From contig CAVZCK010000034.1 of assembly GCA_963773735.1 (NCBI GenBank), forward strand, positions 124,001-188,000: a stretch of 64,000 nucleotides of DNA. Direction: 5' to 3'. The notes beneath the pieces are model-generated. The model worked only from the letters and a program-made list of their open reading frames with translations. It searched no databases and had not been told where the DNA came from. Positions 17,856 to 26,403 of this stretch are shown here, piece after piece. Position 1 is the first letter of the stretch. Every line of letters begins with the position of its first letter. The DNA is from CAVZCK01 sp963773735 (GTDB lineage: Bacteria; Pseudomonadota; Alphaproteobacteria; Rhizobiales; Rhodomicrobiaceae). The position numbers and the translations under genes were made by a program.

Positions 17856-18756
17856 ATGAGGCTCGTCATAGCGGCATTGGTCCTCTGCGGCATGGCCATC
17901 CAGAGCCAGGCCAGGAACTCACCGTATTCCGGAGAAGCGGCCGCTGGCGGTCGAGGTGCCGGAAAAGCGCTCCGAGGCCATCGGCAAGGAGACAGGCGTG
18001 CCGCCCGCAGCCGATCACGAGCCGGACGCCGAGCACGAGACTGTCTCGAACGAGGCCGGTGAGAAAGGCGCGCTCGAAGAGGAGCAGCCCGGCATTCCTC
18101 CGCTGCCCGAACGTGCGCCCATCCCCTCATTGCGCAATCCGAGAATAGCCTCCGAGCCTTACGGACCGCCGCCTCCGCCCGAAACATGGAGCGCTGCCGA
18201 AATCGCCGATGCAAAAGCGCAGTGCGACCGCCTGCTCAAGGACGATATGTTCGATTACAAGGCGCTGCCGCCGATCAAGGAGGGTGTCTGCGGCGCTCCG
18301 GCGCCGATCCAGCTCGAATACATCAACGAGACCCCGCGCGTCGAGATGCGCCCCGCTCCGACGATGAGATGCGAACTCGCCGCGGCGCTCGAGCGCTGGC
18401 TCGAAGAGGTCGTTCAGCCGCTGGCGAAGGAACTCCTTCAGGCCAATGTCATCCGCCTCGTAAACCTCGGCTCCTATCAGTGCCGGACGCGCTACGGTAA
18501 TCCCCATGAGCGCATCAGCTATCACGCCTCGGCCGAAGCCATCGATATCGCCGAATTCGTCACGGCGAAAGGCGAGCATATCAAGGTTGAGGACTTATGG
18601 TCGAGCCCCGACGAACGCGGCGCGTTCCTGAAGCAGGCGCATGACGGGGCCTGCAAGATTTTCGGCACCGTGCTCGGGCCCGACGCCAATGCCGCGCATA
18701 AAAACCATTTCCATGTGGATATGGCCCAGCGCCGCTATAGCGCCTTTTGCGAATAG
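17856..18756 (+). pseudogene. Extensin-like family protein (frameshift after signal peptide)
   Basis: A secreted protein with the extensin-like C-terminal domain, a fold related to D-Ala-D-Ala carboxypeptidases. The domain shows CRTRYGNPHERISYHASAEA, IDIAEFVTAKGEHIKVEDLW and ANAAHKNHFHVDMA, with the His/Asp residues expected at the metal site, after a Pro/Glu-rich linker. The signal peptide (MRLVIAALVLCGMAIQSQA) is encoded from 17856 in one frame; the domain lies in the next. The frame must switch between about 17910 and 17935, and the span is 3n+1 bases. Without the switch the domain would be cytosolic, so I read this as one gene with an inserted base. The exact function of the family is not settled. 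Confidence 0.8.
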
Positions 18757-18802
18757 GAGCGGCCACCGCCGTTTGCGCGAGATTGCCTTTGATCGGATCA
18801 TT

Positions 18803-18828
18803 GAGGCGGCCAGCTGTTCCGCCGCCTC
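18803..18828. terminator. Hairpin between convergent genes, possible bidirectional terminator
   Basis: GAGGCGGC (18803-18810) and GCCGCCTC (18821-18828) form a perfect 8-base stem with a 10-base loop, placed between the ends of two convergent genes. No long T run follows on either strand. Confidence 0.45.
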
Positions 18829-18850
18829 GTATGGATTTGCGTGCGGGGCG

Positions 18851-19426
18851 TTAGAACCGCCGCCGCTTATAGTCCCGGTCGTCGCCCTGTTCGTCATAGT
18901 CGCCGAGCGTGTTGAAGCATTTCTGCAGCTCGGTGGCGCGATACCGCATCTCATCGATGAGATATTCGCGCCGGGCGCGCATGCACCAGCGGAAATGGTC
19001 GCCCTCGTCGCGATTCCATTCTCCACCGCGAAGATTGCAGTTGTACTTCTGATTGGCCTCGGCCTGAACCACCGCGATCTTCGCATAGGTGTCGCAGTTC
19101 GCCCGCTTGCCGAGACGTTCGCCTCCGCGGTCGTCGCGGCATTCTTCCAGCATGCGCTTACGGGCCTCAGTTTCTTCCTGGGCCTGGCGCGGCGCCAGCA
19201 TGCACCATGCGAAATGCGCCGTGCGATTGCCCGTCCAACGCGGGCCCTCATAGCCGCAGTGCCGCCGTTCATTGGCTTCCACCTGACGGGCGGCCTGGTC
19301 GGCATAATCTTCGCAGGCTTCACGCCGGGCTTGCGCGTGAGCGGATGATGCGGTCAGCGCCACGACTCCAATGCAAGTTGCGGTCAGGGCGGGCAAAAAA
19401 TGCCTAAATTTCTTCGACAATGACAT
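18851..19426 (-). CDS. Secreted protein with two tandem Cys/Trp modules
   Basis: A 191-residue protein of no family I can name. The ATG at 19426 has GAGAGGAAG upstream and opens a clear signal peptide (FLPALTATCIGVVALTASSA, then HAQA). The mature part has two copies of a ~40-residue module: Cys-x2-Tyr-Ala, Gln-x-Glu-Ala-Asn, Cys, Gly-x2-Trp, then His-Phe-x-Trp-Cys-Met. The first ends TAHFAWCM and the second DHFRWCM, each followed by a charged helix (RQAQEETEARKRMLEEC; REYLIDEMRYRATELQKC). With eight or so cysteines it is probably disulfide-bonded in the periplasm. It is monocistronic, divergent from hemB. Confidence 0.7.
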   Translation of the reverse strand: MSLSKKFRHFLPALTATCIGVVALTASSAHAQARREACEDYADQAARQVEANERRHCGYEGPRWTGNRTAHFAWCMLAPRQAQEETEARKRMLEECRDDRGGERLGKRANCDTYAKIAVVQAEANQKYNCNLRGGEWNRDEGDHFRWCMRARREYLIDEMRYRATELQKCFNTLGDYDEQGDDRDYKRRRF

Positions 19427-19638
19427 CTTCAGCTTCCTCTCCAACACATCAATTGACGAGCCGGAATAAGCTCGGGCGCTCATTTAGCGCAATTTTTGCG
19501 CATAGGCATCAGTGTTTATTTCGCTGCGTCAAAAATAGGGTGAGTTTCGGCATTAAAAGAATTCAGCCACGTCGTTGCCCCCGTAGCATTCAGGTGATAA
19601 ACACACGGGGATGACTTTGATCCAGGGGATGCTTTGCC

Positions 19639-20703
19639 ATGGATAAGAAGGTGAGGGATGACGCAGACGCCGCCAAAGCGCGGCGCAGCGAAGCGCCGAC
19701 GATGCCTGAACGCGGGTTTCCGGCAACGCGCATGCGCCGCGTCAGGCAGGCCGAATGGTCGCGCCGTCTGGCCCGCGAAAATCGCGTCACCGCGGACGAT
19801 CTGATTTGGCCGATTTTTGTCGTGGACGGCGAAAATCAGCGCGTTCCGGTTGCCTCCATGCCGGGTGTCGAGCGGCTCTCCGTCGACCTCGCGGTCGCGG
19901 CGGCGGAAGAAGCCGCACGGCTCTCGATCCCCACAATTGCGCTCTTTCCCTATACCGATATGGCGCGGCGCAACGAAAAGGCGACCGAAGCGGTCAACCC
20001 CGAAAATCTCGTTTGCCGCACTGTGCGGGCGATCAAGGCGGCGGTTCCGGAGATCGGTGTGCTTTGCGATGTGGCGCTTGATCCCTACACCTCCCACGGA
20101 CATGACGGCCTCATCATCGGCGACGAAATCGCCAATGACGAGACGCTGGAGATGCTGATCGGCCAGTCACTGGTGCAGGCCGAGGCCGGTTGCGACGTGC
20201 TGGCGCCATCGGACATGATGGACGGCCGTATCGGCGCCATCCGTCAGGCGCTTGAGGATCGCGGCCATAAGAACACGCTGATCATGGCCTATTCGGCGAA
20301 ATATGCCTCGGCCTTCTATGGGCCGTTCCGCGATGCCGTCGGCTCCTCGGGGACGCTGAAGGGCGACAAGCGCACCTATCAAATGGACCCGGCCAATTCC
20401 GATGAAGCGCTTCGCGAGGTCGAACTCGATCTCGCCGAGGGGGCCGACATGGTCATGGTCAAGCCGGGAATGCCCTATCTCGACATCGTCCGGCGGGTGA
20501 AGGACCGCTTCGGCGCGCCGACGTTCGTTTATCAGGTCTCCGGTGAATATGCGATGCTGATGGCCGCCATCGGCAATGGTTGGCTCGACCGCGACCGAGC
20601 GATTATGGAAAGCCTCCTGGCGTTCAAGCGCGCCGGAGCCGACGGCATCCTCACCTATTTCGCGCGCGACGTGGCCGCGCGGCTGACGGCACGCGGCGGA
20701 TGA
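19639..20703 (+). CDS. hemB: Delta-aminolevulinic acid dehydratase (porphobilinogen synthase)
   Basis: This condenses two 5-aminolevulinate molecules to porphobilinogen in haem, cobalamin or chlorophyll synthesis. The 354-residue enzyme has LIWPIFVVDGEN, IALFPYTD, LCDVALDPYTSHGHDG, DVLAPSDMMDGRIGAIR, the Schiff-base Lys region MAYSAKYASAFYGPFRDA, and the second Lys in DMVMVKPGMPYLDI. The metal-site region reads DVALDPYTSHGHDG without the Cys triplet of zinc enzymes, as is usual for Mg-dependent alphaproteobacterial HemB. The start has AGGGGATG nearby. Its stop overlaps the start of the next gene (ATGA), showing translational coupling. Confidence 0.96.
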   Translation: MDKKVRDDADAAKARRSEAPTMPERGFPATRMRRVRQAEWSRRLARENRVTADDLIWPIFVVDGENQRVPVASMPGVERLSVDLAVAAAEEAARLSIPTIALFPYTDMARRNEKATEAVNPENLVCRTVRAIKAAVPEIGVLCDVALDPYTSHGHDGLIIGDEIANDETLEMLIGQSLVQAEAGCDVLAPSDMMDGRIGAIRQALEDRGHKNTLIMAYSAKYASAFYGPFRDAVGSSGTLKGDKRTYQMDPANSDEALREVELDLAEGADMVMVKPGMPYLDIVRRVKDRFGAPTFVYQVSGEYAMLMAAIGNGWLDRDRAIMESLLAFKRAGADGILTYFARDVAARLTARGG

Positions 20704-21945
20704 CCTCTGCAGCGCCGGATCTGGCCGAGTCGGAATTGGCGATCAGCTACCGCGACGTATTCGAAGCAACCAAGCTCATCAGCGGCCGCGTGTTGCGGAC
20801 GCCGACCTTGCCTGCGCCAAAGCTCTCGCAACTGACCGGCGCTCAGGTCTTCGTCAAATACGAAAATCTCCAGGTCACCGGCTCGTTCAAGGACCGTGGG
20901 GCGCTGGTCAAGCTCTTGTCGCTGACGCGATGCCGACCGGGAGCGCGGCGTCATCGCCATGTCGGCCGGAAACCATGCTCAGGCTATCGCCTTCCATGCA
21001 CGGCGCCTGGGCATTCCCGGGCTGATCGTGATGCCCGAGCGGACCCCATTCGTGAAGGTCAGCAACACCGAGGCTTTTGGGGCCGAGGTCGTGCTCGCCG
21101 GCGAAACCGTCGCCGAGGCGCGTGAGCGCGCGCTCGACATTGCCGACGCCCGCGGCCTGGTTTTCGTTCACCCCTATGACGACCCCTTCGTCATGGCGGG
21201 GCAGGGAACGCTCGGCGCCGAGATTCTCGAAGACCAGCCTGACCTCGACTGCGTGATCATTCCAATCGGCGGCGGCGGGCTGATCTCCGGCTGCGCCGTG
21301 GCGATGAAGAAGCTGAAGCCCGGCATCGAAATTTTCGGCGTCGAGGCAGAGCTTTTTCCGTCCATGAAGGCGGCGCTGGACGGCACAAAGCCGGTCTGCG
21401 GCGGCCAGACGCTGGCGGAGGGCATTGCGGTGAAGACGGCCGGTCAACTGACTTTGCCGATCGTCGCAAAGTTCGTTTCTGACATCATTCTCGTCAGCGA
21501 GCAGCAGATCGAGCAGGCGGTCGCCGCGTTCATGTCGCTGCAGAAGACCATGGCGGAAGGGGCAGGCGCGGCTGGTCTTGCCGCATTGTTCGCCCAGCCG
21601 GAACGGTTTTGCGGGCGCAAGGTCGGCCTCGTCCTTTCGGGCGGGAATATCGATGTGCGCATCCTCGCCTCGATCATGGTGCGGGGGCTCGAGCGCGAGG
21701 ACAAGATCATCTCCCTGCGTCTGGTCATTGACGATCATCCCGGTGTGCTTGGCCGGGTAGCGACCTGTCTCGGGGAGGCGGGCGCGAATATTCTGGAGGT
21801 CGCGCACCGGCGCACCTCCCTCAACGTGCCCGTGAAAGGCACCACGCTCGACGTCGTCATCGAAACCAAAGATGCGAGCCACGCCGCAGCAATTATCGGG
21901 ATGCTGAAGGAGAAGGGTTTTAGTGTATTCCGGATGGATTTTTGA
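20700..21945 (+). pseudogene. Threonine ammonia-lyase with C-terminal ACT domain (frameshifted)
   Basis: A PLP enzyme deaminating threonine (or serine) to the 2-oxo acid. KYENLQVTGSFKDRGA carries the PLP-binding Lys. AMSAGNHAQAIAFHA, IPIGGGGLISGCAVAMK and GAAGLAAL follow, and an ACT domain (SLRLVIDDHPGVLGRVATCL) suggests allosteric control. The frame breaks at about 20925-20928: LSLT reads on as DADRERGVIAMSAGNHAQ one base later, and the span is 3n+1. The ATG overlaps the hemB stop. A second threonine dehydratase without an ACT domain is at 49.4-50.4 kb. The break is probably a sequence error because both halves are perfectly conserved. Confidence 0.85.
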
Positions 21946-22237
21946 CGGGTCCCCGGCTCCCCGCGTAAAGCCCGCGGCGCGGCAGAAACAGTTTTTATGA
22001 ATTAATAAGGTGCTGTACAGAATTTAGAAATTTCGCTATTCGCTCTCGGCGCCGTGCAGATGTTTTCAATGATTTGCGTAAGTAAATGATGTGATTGTCG
22101 TATTGTCTCATTCCCGAGTGCTTTCCTCGGTCACCATCTGGAGCACTTGATTTCAAGGCCGGCTGTCACTTAAGCTGTATAACGGGATGGGGGTCCAGAG
22201 TGAGCGAGCGACGACAGGCGACGAGTGAGGGCATGAC
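21946..22237. other. Intergenic region upstream of bpt
   Basis: No gene is recognised in these 290 bases. A small stem (CCGAG, 7-base loop, CTCGG) lies near 22113-22130. This is probably promoter and leader DNA for bpt. Confidence 0.35.
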
Positions 22238-23017
22238 GTGACAGAGCAGAGTCGACGTTTCCCTGAGTTTTACGTAACTGCCCCTCAGCCCTGTCCCTAT
22301 CTGTCGGGACGATTTGAAAGAAAGATTTTCACCCATCTGACGCCGGACAAGTCGGCTGCGATGATCGACAATCTGCTTAAAGGCGGATTTCGGCGCAGTC
22401 AGAATATCGCATACATGCCTTATTGCGATGGCTGCCAGGCTTGTGTTTCCGTTCGAATCGTCGTGAACGAGTTCAAGACCACCCGGTCGATGCGGCGCGT
22501 CCTGCGGCGGAACCACGATCTGCACAGCCGGCGGGTTGGCGCCGTGGCCACATCCGAACAATATGCGCTTTTCCGCGACTATATCGCCGCGCGCCATTCG
22601 GACGGTGGGATGGCCGATATGTCGGTTTTCGACTATTCCATGATGGTCGAGGACAGCGCTGTTGAGACGTTCATCACCGAATATCGCCGCAAGCCCGCCT
22701 CGCGGCTTCTGAGCAGCGCGGTGACCGGCGACCTGCCGATTGCGGGGGCGGCGTTGTGTGACCGGCTGAGCGACGGCCTGTCGCTGGTCTACAGCTTCTA
22801 CGACCCCGATCTCAGGGACCGCAGCCTCGGCAGCTACATCATTCTCGAACATATCGAATATGCGCGGGCGCTGAAGCTGCCTTACGTCTATCTCGGCTAT
22901 TGGATCGACGGCTCGCGGAAGATGGCGTACAAGTCGCGCTTCACGCCGCAGGAACGGCTAACCCGTCACGGTTGGGTGCGCATGCCAAATCCGTCCGGCA
23001 AGGCGAATGGTGATTAG
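22238..23017 (+). CDS. bpt: Aspartate/glutamate leucyltransferase
   Basis: This transfers Leu from Leu-tRNA to proteins with an N-terminal Asp or Glu, marking them for ClpS/ClpAP degradation (N-end rule). The 259-residue protein has the ATE N-terminal Cys motifs (PCPYLSGRFERKIFTHL; YMPYCDGCQACVSVR) and the C-terminal core (LSLVYSFYDPDLRDRSLGSY, then PYVYLGYWIDGSRKMAYKSR). The GTG start at 22238 has GAGGG eight bases upstream. Its placement after hemB is similar to that in several rhizobial genomes. Confidence 0.93.
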   Translation: MTEQSRRFPEFYVTAPQPCPYLSGRFERKIFTHLTPDKSAAMIDNLLKGGFRRSQNIAYMPYCDGCQACVSVRIVVNEFKTTRSMRRVLRRNHDLHSRRVGAVATSEQYALFRDYIAARHSDGGMADMSVFDYSMMVEDSAVETFITEYRRKPASRLLSSAVTGDLPIAGAALCDRLSDGLSLVYSFYDPDLRDRSLGSYIILEHIEYARALKLPYVYLGYWIDGSRKMAYKSRFTPQERLTRHGWVRMPNPSGKANGD

Positions 23018-23059
23018 CGGCACGCCGCGTCGTCTCGCGGTCACTGCCGCCGCCGCGGC

Positions 23060-24349
23060 CTATCGCTGTGATGAGGCGCGCCCGATCAACCGTGAGCGTC
23101 TGGCCATCGTGACATCGGCGCTACTGCTCCGAACCGCCCTTTTCGTCACGAATGGAGCCTGATCTCGCTTCCGGAATTGCAGGGCCGCTTCAAGAGCGGC
23201 GATGAAGTGGTCGCGCGGCAGCGTGAACGCCTGGTGATAATTGCCCCGGCGGCCGATCAGCGGCAGGTAGTTCAGCTCCAGCCTGCGCGCCAGCCATAGA
23301 TAGGTGCTCTTCACACAATTTTCCGGAAAGATCTCGACGACCGTCGCTCCGGGCCGGGCAAATAGCAGATTCGTAAGGCCGGCGCCGTGCACGGCGATGA
23401 TGACGTCAGCCTCGCCAAAACGCCGTACCTGCTCGCGATGATCCCCCGGATCGGCCTCGAACTGCGTGAATCCCTGGGCGGCGGCAATGGATTGCAGCTC
23501 GGCCTCGTTGAGAAGCTTCCGCTGTTTGGCGCCGCCACGGCTGAAGAACATCAGTCCGCCACGCCTCGGCTCGTCAAGCGCATGGTGCGCGCGCACAAGC
23601 GAGGCAAGCCGTGAGGCTTTCTGCGCTTCAATCGGCAGCCATTCTGCATTGGAGCTGACGTGGGAAAGCCAGAGATAGTTTGCGATTTCGGCGCGCTCAT
23701 GCGGTCTCAGTCCAACGAATTTGACGCCCGGATAGCCGCGCGCGACCGCCGCGCAGACCTCGTCCTGATAGGGCGGACCGTCCGATGGAATGAGCACCGT
23801 CAGCGGCCTGTCGGGCGTGTGCTCATTCTCCAGATAGTCGATCAATGGCAAAAGAGCCTCGAAAAAGTGGAAATAGTGCTTCGTGCCGTCGAGCCAGGTG
23901 ACAAGGCCGTCGCCGAACGGCACCTTCTTCAGCCGCCTCGGCTTGGCCCGGTTCCAATTCGGGATCTCGCCCTGATGCCGGGTGAGCAGCATACCGCCAT
24001 GGCTCGTGACGACTGCGCCGACATGGCCGAGCGCCGCACAGTGCGGGATGATCGCGACTTGCCGGCGAAACAGCAGCGAGCGGCCGAGACCCGAGGGGCC
24101 GGGCACCTTGTCATTGATGGCCGCCAAGCGCAAAAGCTTGCGGTCGTCCTCTTCGAAAGGCGCGAGCTCGAATCTGACCGTATCGTCGATGATATCGCTG
24201 GCAGCCGCCAGCGCCGCGACGCATTCGAGCGGAAACGACCAGTGCTTTGCCAAAGGAAGGCGCTGGAAAAGCCAGCGGCTGACGGTCCAGCGCAGCCATC
24301 TTGCGTTGAGGCGTTTGCGCCAGGTGGATTTTTGTGCAGGCCAGGCCAT
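23060..24349 (-). CDS. Glycosyltransferase family 61 protein
   Basis: A 429-residue protein with the DUF563/GT61 domain. Supporting segments are GTKHYFHFFEALLPLIDYLE near the middle, LMFFSRGGAKQRKLLNEAEL, and the signature DVIIAVHGAGLTNLLFARPG followed by VVEIFPENC. GT61 enzymes are inverting transferases that add pentoses or hexosamines to glycans; the acceptor here is unknown but probably a surface polysaccharide. The gene is isolated, convergent with bpt. The ATG at 24349 has only a weak ribosome binding site. Confidence 0.85.
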   Translation of the reverse strand: MAWPAQKSTWRKRLNARWLRWTVSRWLFQRLPLAKHWSFPLECVAALAAASDIIDDTVRFELAPFEEDDRKLLRLAAINDKVPGPSGLGRSLLFRRQVAIIPHCAALGHVGAVVTSHGGMLLTRHQGEIPNWNRAKPRRLKKVPFGDGLVTWLDGTKHYFHFFEALLPLIDYLENEHTPDRPLTVLIPSDGPPYQDEVCAAVARGYPGVKFVGLRPHERAEIANYLWLSHVSSNAEWLPIEAQKASRLASLVRAHHALDEPRRGGLMFFSRGGAKQRKLLNEAELQSIAAAQGFTQFEADPGDHREQVRRFGEADVIIAVHGAGLTNLLFARPGATVVEIFPENCVKSTYLWLARRLELNYLPLIGRRGNYHQAFTLPRDHFIAALEAALQFRKRDQAPFVTKRAVRSSSADVTMARRSRLIGRASSQR

Positions 24350-24792
24350 GGCGTCGATCGGACCCTTTCCCCGTCAAAGCCATGGACTATGAACATGTGA
24401 GAATTCCCGTCAAGGTTGTAGTTTTTCGAATGTGCAATTTGGGGAAGACGGCTGTGGGACGGTGACTGGCGCCCAGCGCGGCAGGTCGCGCGGTACGTGC
24501 GGCGCAACAGCCGATTTGTCTCGCCAGACCAAGCGGTTAAATCGATTGTCGCAATTTCTGCGCGCTCATTCGGATTTTCGCGGACTGTTTAAATCCGAAT
24601 TTACCTTTCGGGCCTCCAATAGAGGCGTAGTGGCGCTGAATGGGACGGTCCCGTGCCGCTCCGAAGCGGTCATCAACGATGCATTGCCGCTGCCGGTTAA
24701 GATGCCTGCGCTACGTCCGGGCATTTGGGCAGAGACATCGTTGGATGTCGCCCAGTGCCACAGTTGCGCTATTTGCGTTGGAAGACAGGTCC

Positions 24793-26349
24793 ATGAGTAT
24801 GAGTGCCGATATCGCCGCGCATGTCCACCTCCCGAGACTTAAAGCGGTCACTCCCCAAGCGACTTCGCTGTGTATAAGACGAGCCCGCGAAAGGCTGATG
24901 AGCCGATCTGGGGCTCGCCCCGAGTTCAATTACGAGCTTCTGGCGATTTTTGTCCGCTCAGAGCTGACGGCGTCGCTCGCCATTCCGATGCTGGCGGTCG
25001 TTCTCGCCATGGGGCTGCTTCCATGGGCGCCGGTCGAGGCGCTGTTGTTCTGGCTGGCGACCGTCTTCATCTCGAAGGGCATCCTCATTCTGCTCTGCCG
25101 GCGGTTCCAGATGCTGAGCCGGAAGCAGGCGGACTGTGAGCTGTGGCGCCGCTATCTCGCCGCCGCGGAGTTCCTTTACGGCACCACCTGGGCGTCGATC
25201 GCCTTCGTCGATCTTGCGCCGCACGATCAGCGCTCGGCGTTCTTCTTCCTGTTCGCGGCCATCATGGTCGTCGTCGCCATGCGGACCATGTTCGCGTCAA
25301 CCGTGCTGCGCATCCTCTATGCCGGAACCATTCCGATGACATCGGCGCTGGTCTTGCGCCTGCTGCTGACCGGCCACCCCTTCTATTGGACCCTCGCCGC
25401 AGTGGCGATCGGCATCCACGTCTATCTGGTCTTTCTGGCGAGCGGATTGCAGCACACCGTGCTCGCTATGCTCGAATACCGGGCGGAGAAGGATGCGCTC
25501 GTCGCCGAGCTTGAACAGGCCAACGCGGTCTCCGATGAGGCCCGCCGCCGCGCCGAGGCTGCCAATGTCGCCAAGTCGAAATTTCTGGCCAATATGAGCC
25601 ATGAGCTGCGAACGCCGCTCAATGCGATCCTCGGCTTCTCCGAGATGATGCGCTCGGAGATCCTCGGGCCGATGAGCAATCCGACTTACAAGACCTATTC
25701 GGAGGACATTCATCATAGCGGTGAGCATCTGCTCAATCTGATCAATCAGATTCTCGATCTGTCGCGCATCGAGGCCGGGCGCTACGAGTTGAATGAAGAG
25801 CCGGTAATGCTGGCCGACGTCATGGAGGACTGCCGGCATCTTCTGAGCCTGCGCGCGGAAAACAAGCGGCTGAAGATCGCCGAGGACTTCTCCGAAGACC
25901 TGCCGCGCCTTTGGGCTGAGAAGCGCGCCGTCCGCCAGATCTGCCTCAATCTCTTGTCCAACGCCATCAAGTTCACGCCGGCGAACGGCACGGTGACGCT
26001 CACGGTCGGGACGACGCGGCGGGGCGAGCAATATTTGAGCGTCAAGGACAGCGGGCCTGGCATTCCCGAAGCCGAGATCCCGCGGGTGATGAGCCCGTTC
26101 GGCCAGGGGTCGCTGGCGACGGCGACAAATGAGGGGGGCAGCGGTCTCGGACTGCCGATCGTCAAGGGCCTGGTCGATCTCCATGGCGGCAAGTTCACAC
26201 TGCGCAGCCGAATGCGCCAGGGCACGCAGGTGAAGGTCACCTTCCCGCTGAACCGGGTCATGCAGCCGACGCCCGCGATTGCCCCGGTTACGCCGCTGTC
26301 ATTGGCGGCAGCGACGGAGCCGATCATATTGCGCGCGAGCAACGGATAG
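24793..26349 (+). CDS. Membrane-bound sensor histidine kinase
   Basis: A 518-residue kinase. The N-terminal region has about six hydrophobic segments (IPMLAVVLAMGLLPW; LLFWLATVFISKGILILLC; FFFLFAAIMVVVAMRTMFA and others), then a short coiled coil and the HisKA domain with the phosphorylated His in MSHELRTPLNAILGFSEMM (about residue 270). The ATPase domain has the N box NLLSNAIKF (about 386), G1 DSGPGIP (about 419) and G2 GGSGLGL (about 446). The H box and following GPMSNPTYKTYSEDIHHSG resemble the DivJ/PleC/PdhS group of cell-cycle kinases, which often act through an unlinked regulator; no response regulator is adjacent. The 440 bases upstream hold no other gene. A hairpin follows the stop. 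Confidence 0.9.
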   Translation: MSMSADIAAHVHLPRLKAVTPQATSLCIRRARERLMSRSGARPEFNYELLAIFVRSELTASLAIPMLAVVLAMGLLPWAPVEALLFWLATVFISKGILILLCRRFQMLSRKQADCELWRRYLAAAEFLYGTTWASIAFVDLAPHDQRSAFFFLFAAIMVVVAMRTMFASTVLRILYAGTIPMTSALVLRLLLTGHPFYWTLAAVAIGIHVYLVFLASGLQHTVLAMLEYRAEKDALVAELEQANAVSDEARRRAEAANVAKSKFLANMSHELRTPLNAILGFSEMMRSEILGPMSNPTYKTYSEDIHHSGEHLLNLINQILDLSRIEAGRYELNEEPVMLADVMEDCRHLLSLRAENKRLKIAEDFSEDLPRLWAEKRAVRQICLNLLSNAIKFTPANGTVTLTVGTTRRGEQYLSVKDSGPGIPEAEIPRVMSPFGQGSLATATNEGGSGLGLPIVKGLVDLHGGKFTLRSRMRQGTQVKVTFPLNRVMQPTPAIAPVTPLSLAAATEPIILRASNG

Positions 26350-26358
26350 CTGACAGCC

Positions 26359-26385
26359 GGGCGGCGGGGTCGAACCGCGCCGCCC
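26359..26385. terminator. GC-rich hairpin between convergent genes
   Basis: GGGCGGC (26359-26365) pairs with GCCGCCC (26379-26385) and is followed on the plus strand by TCTCTCT. It probably ends transcription of the histidine kinase gene, and perhaps the convergent gene too. Confidence 0.5.
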
Positions 26386-26403
26386 TCTCTCTGCCAATCG
26401 GCG

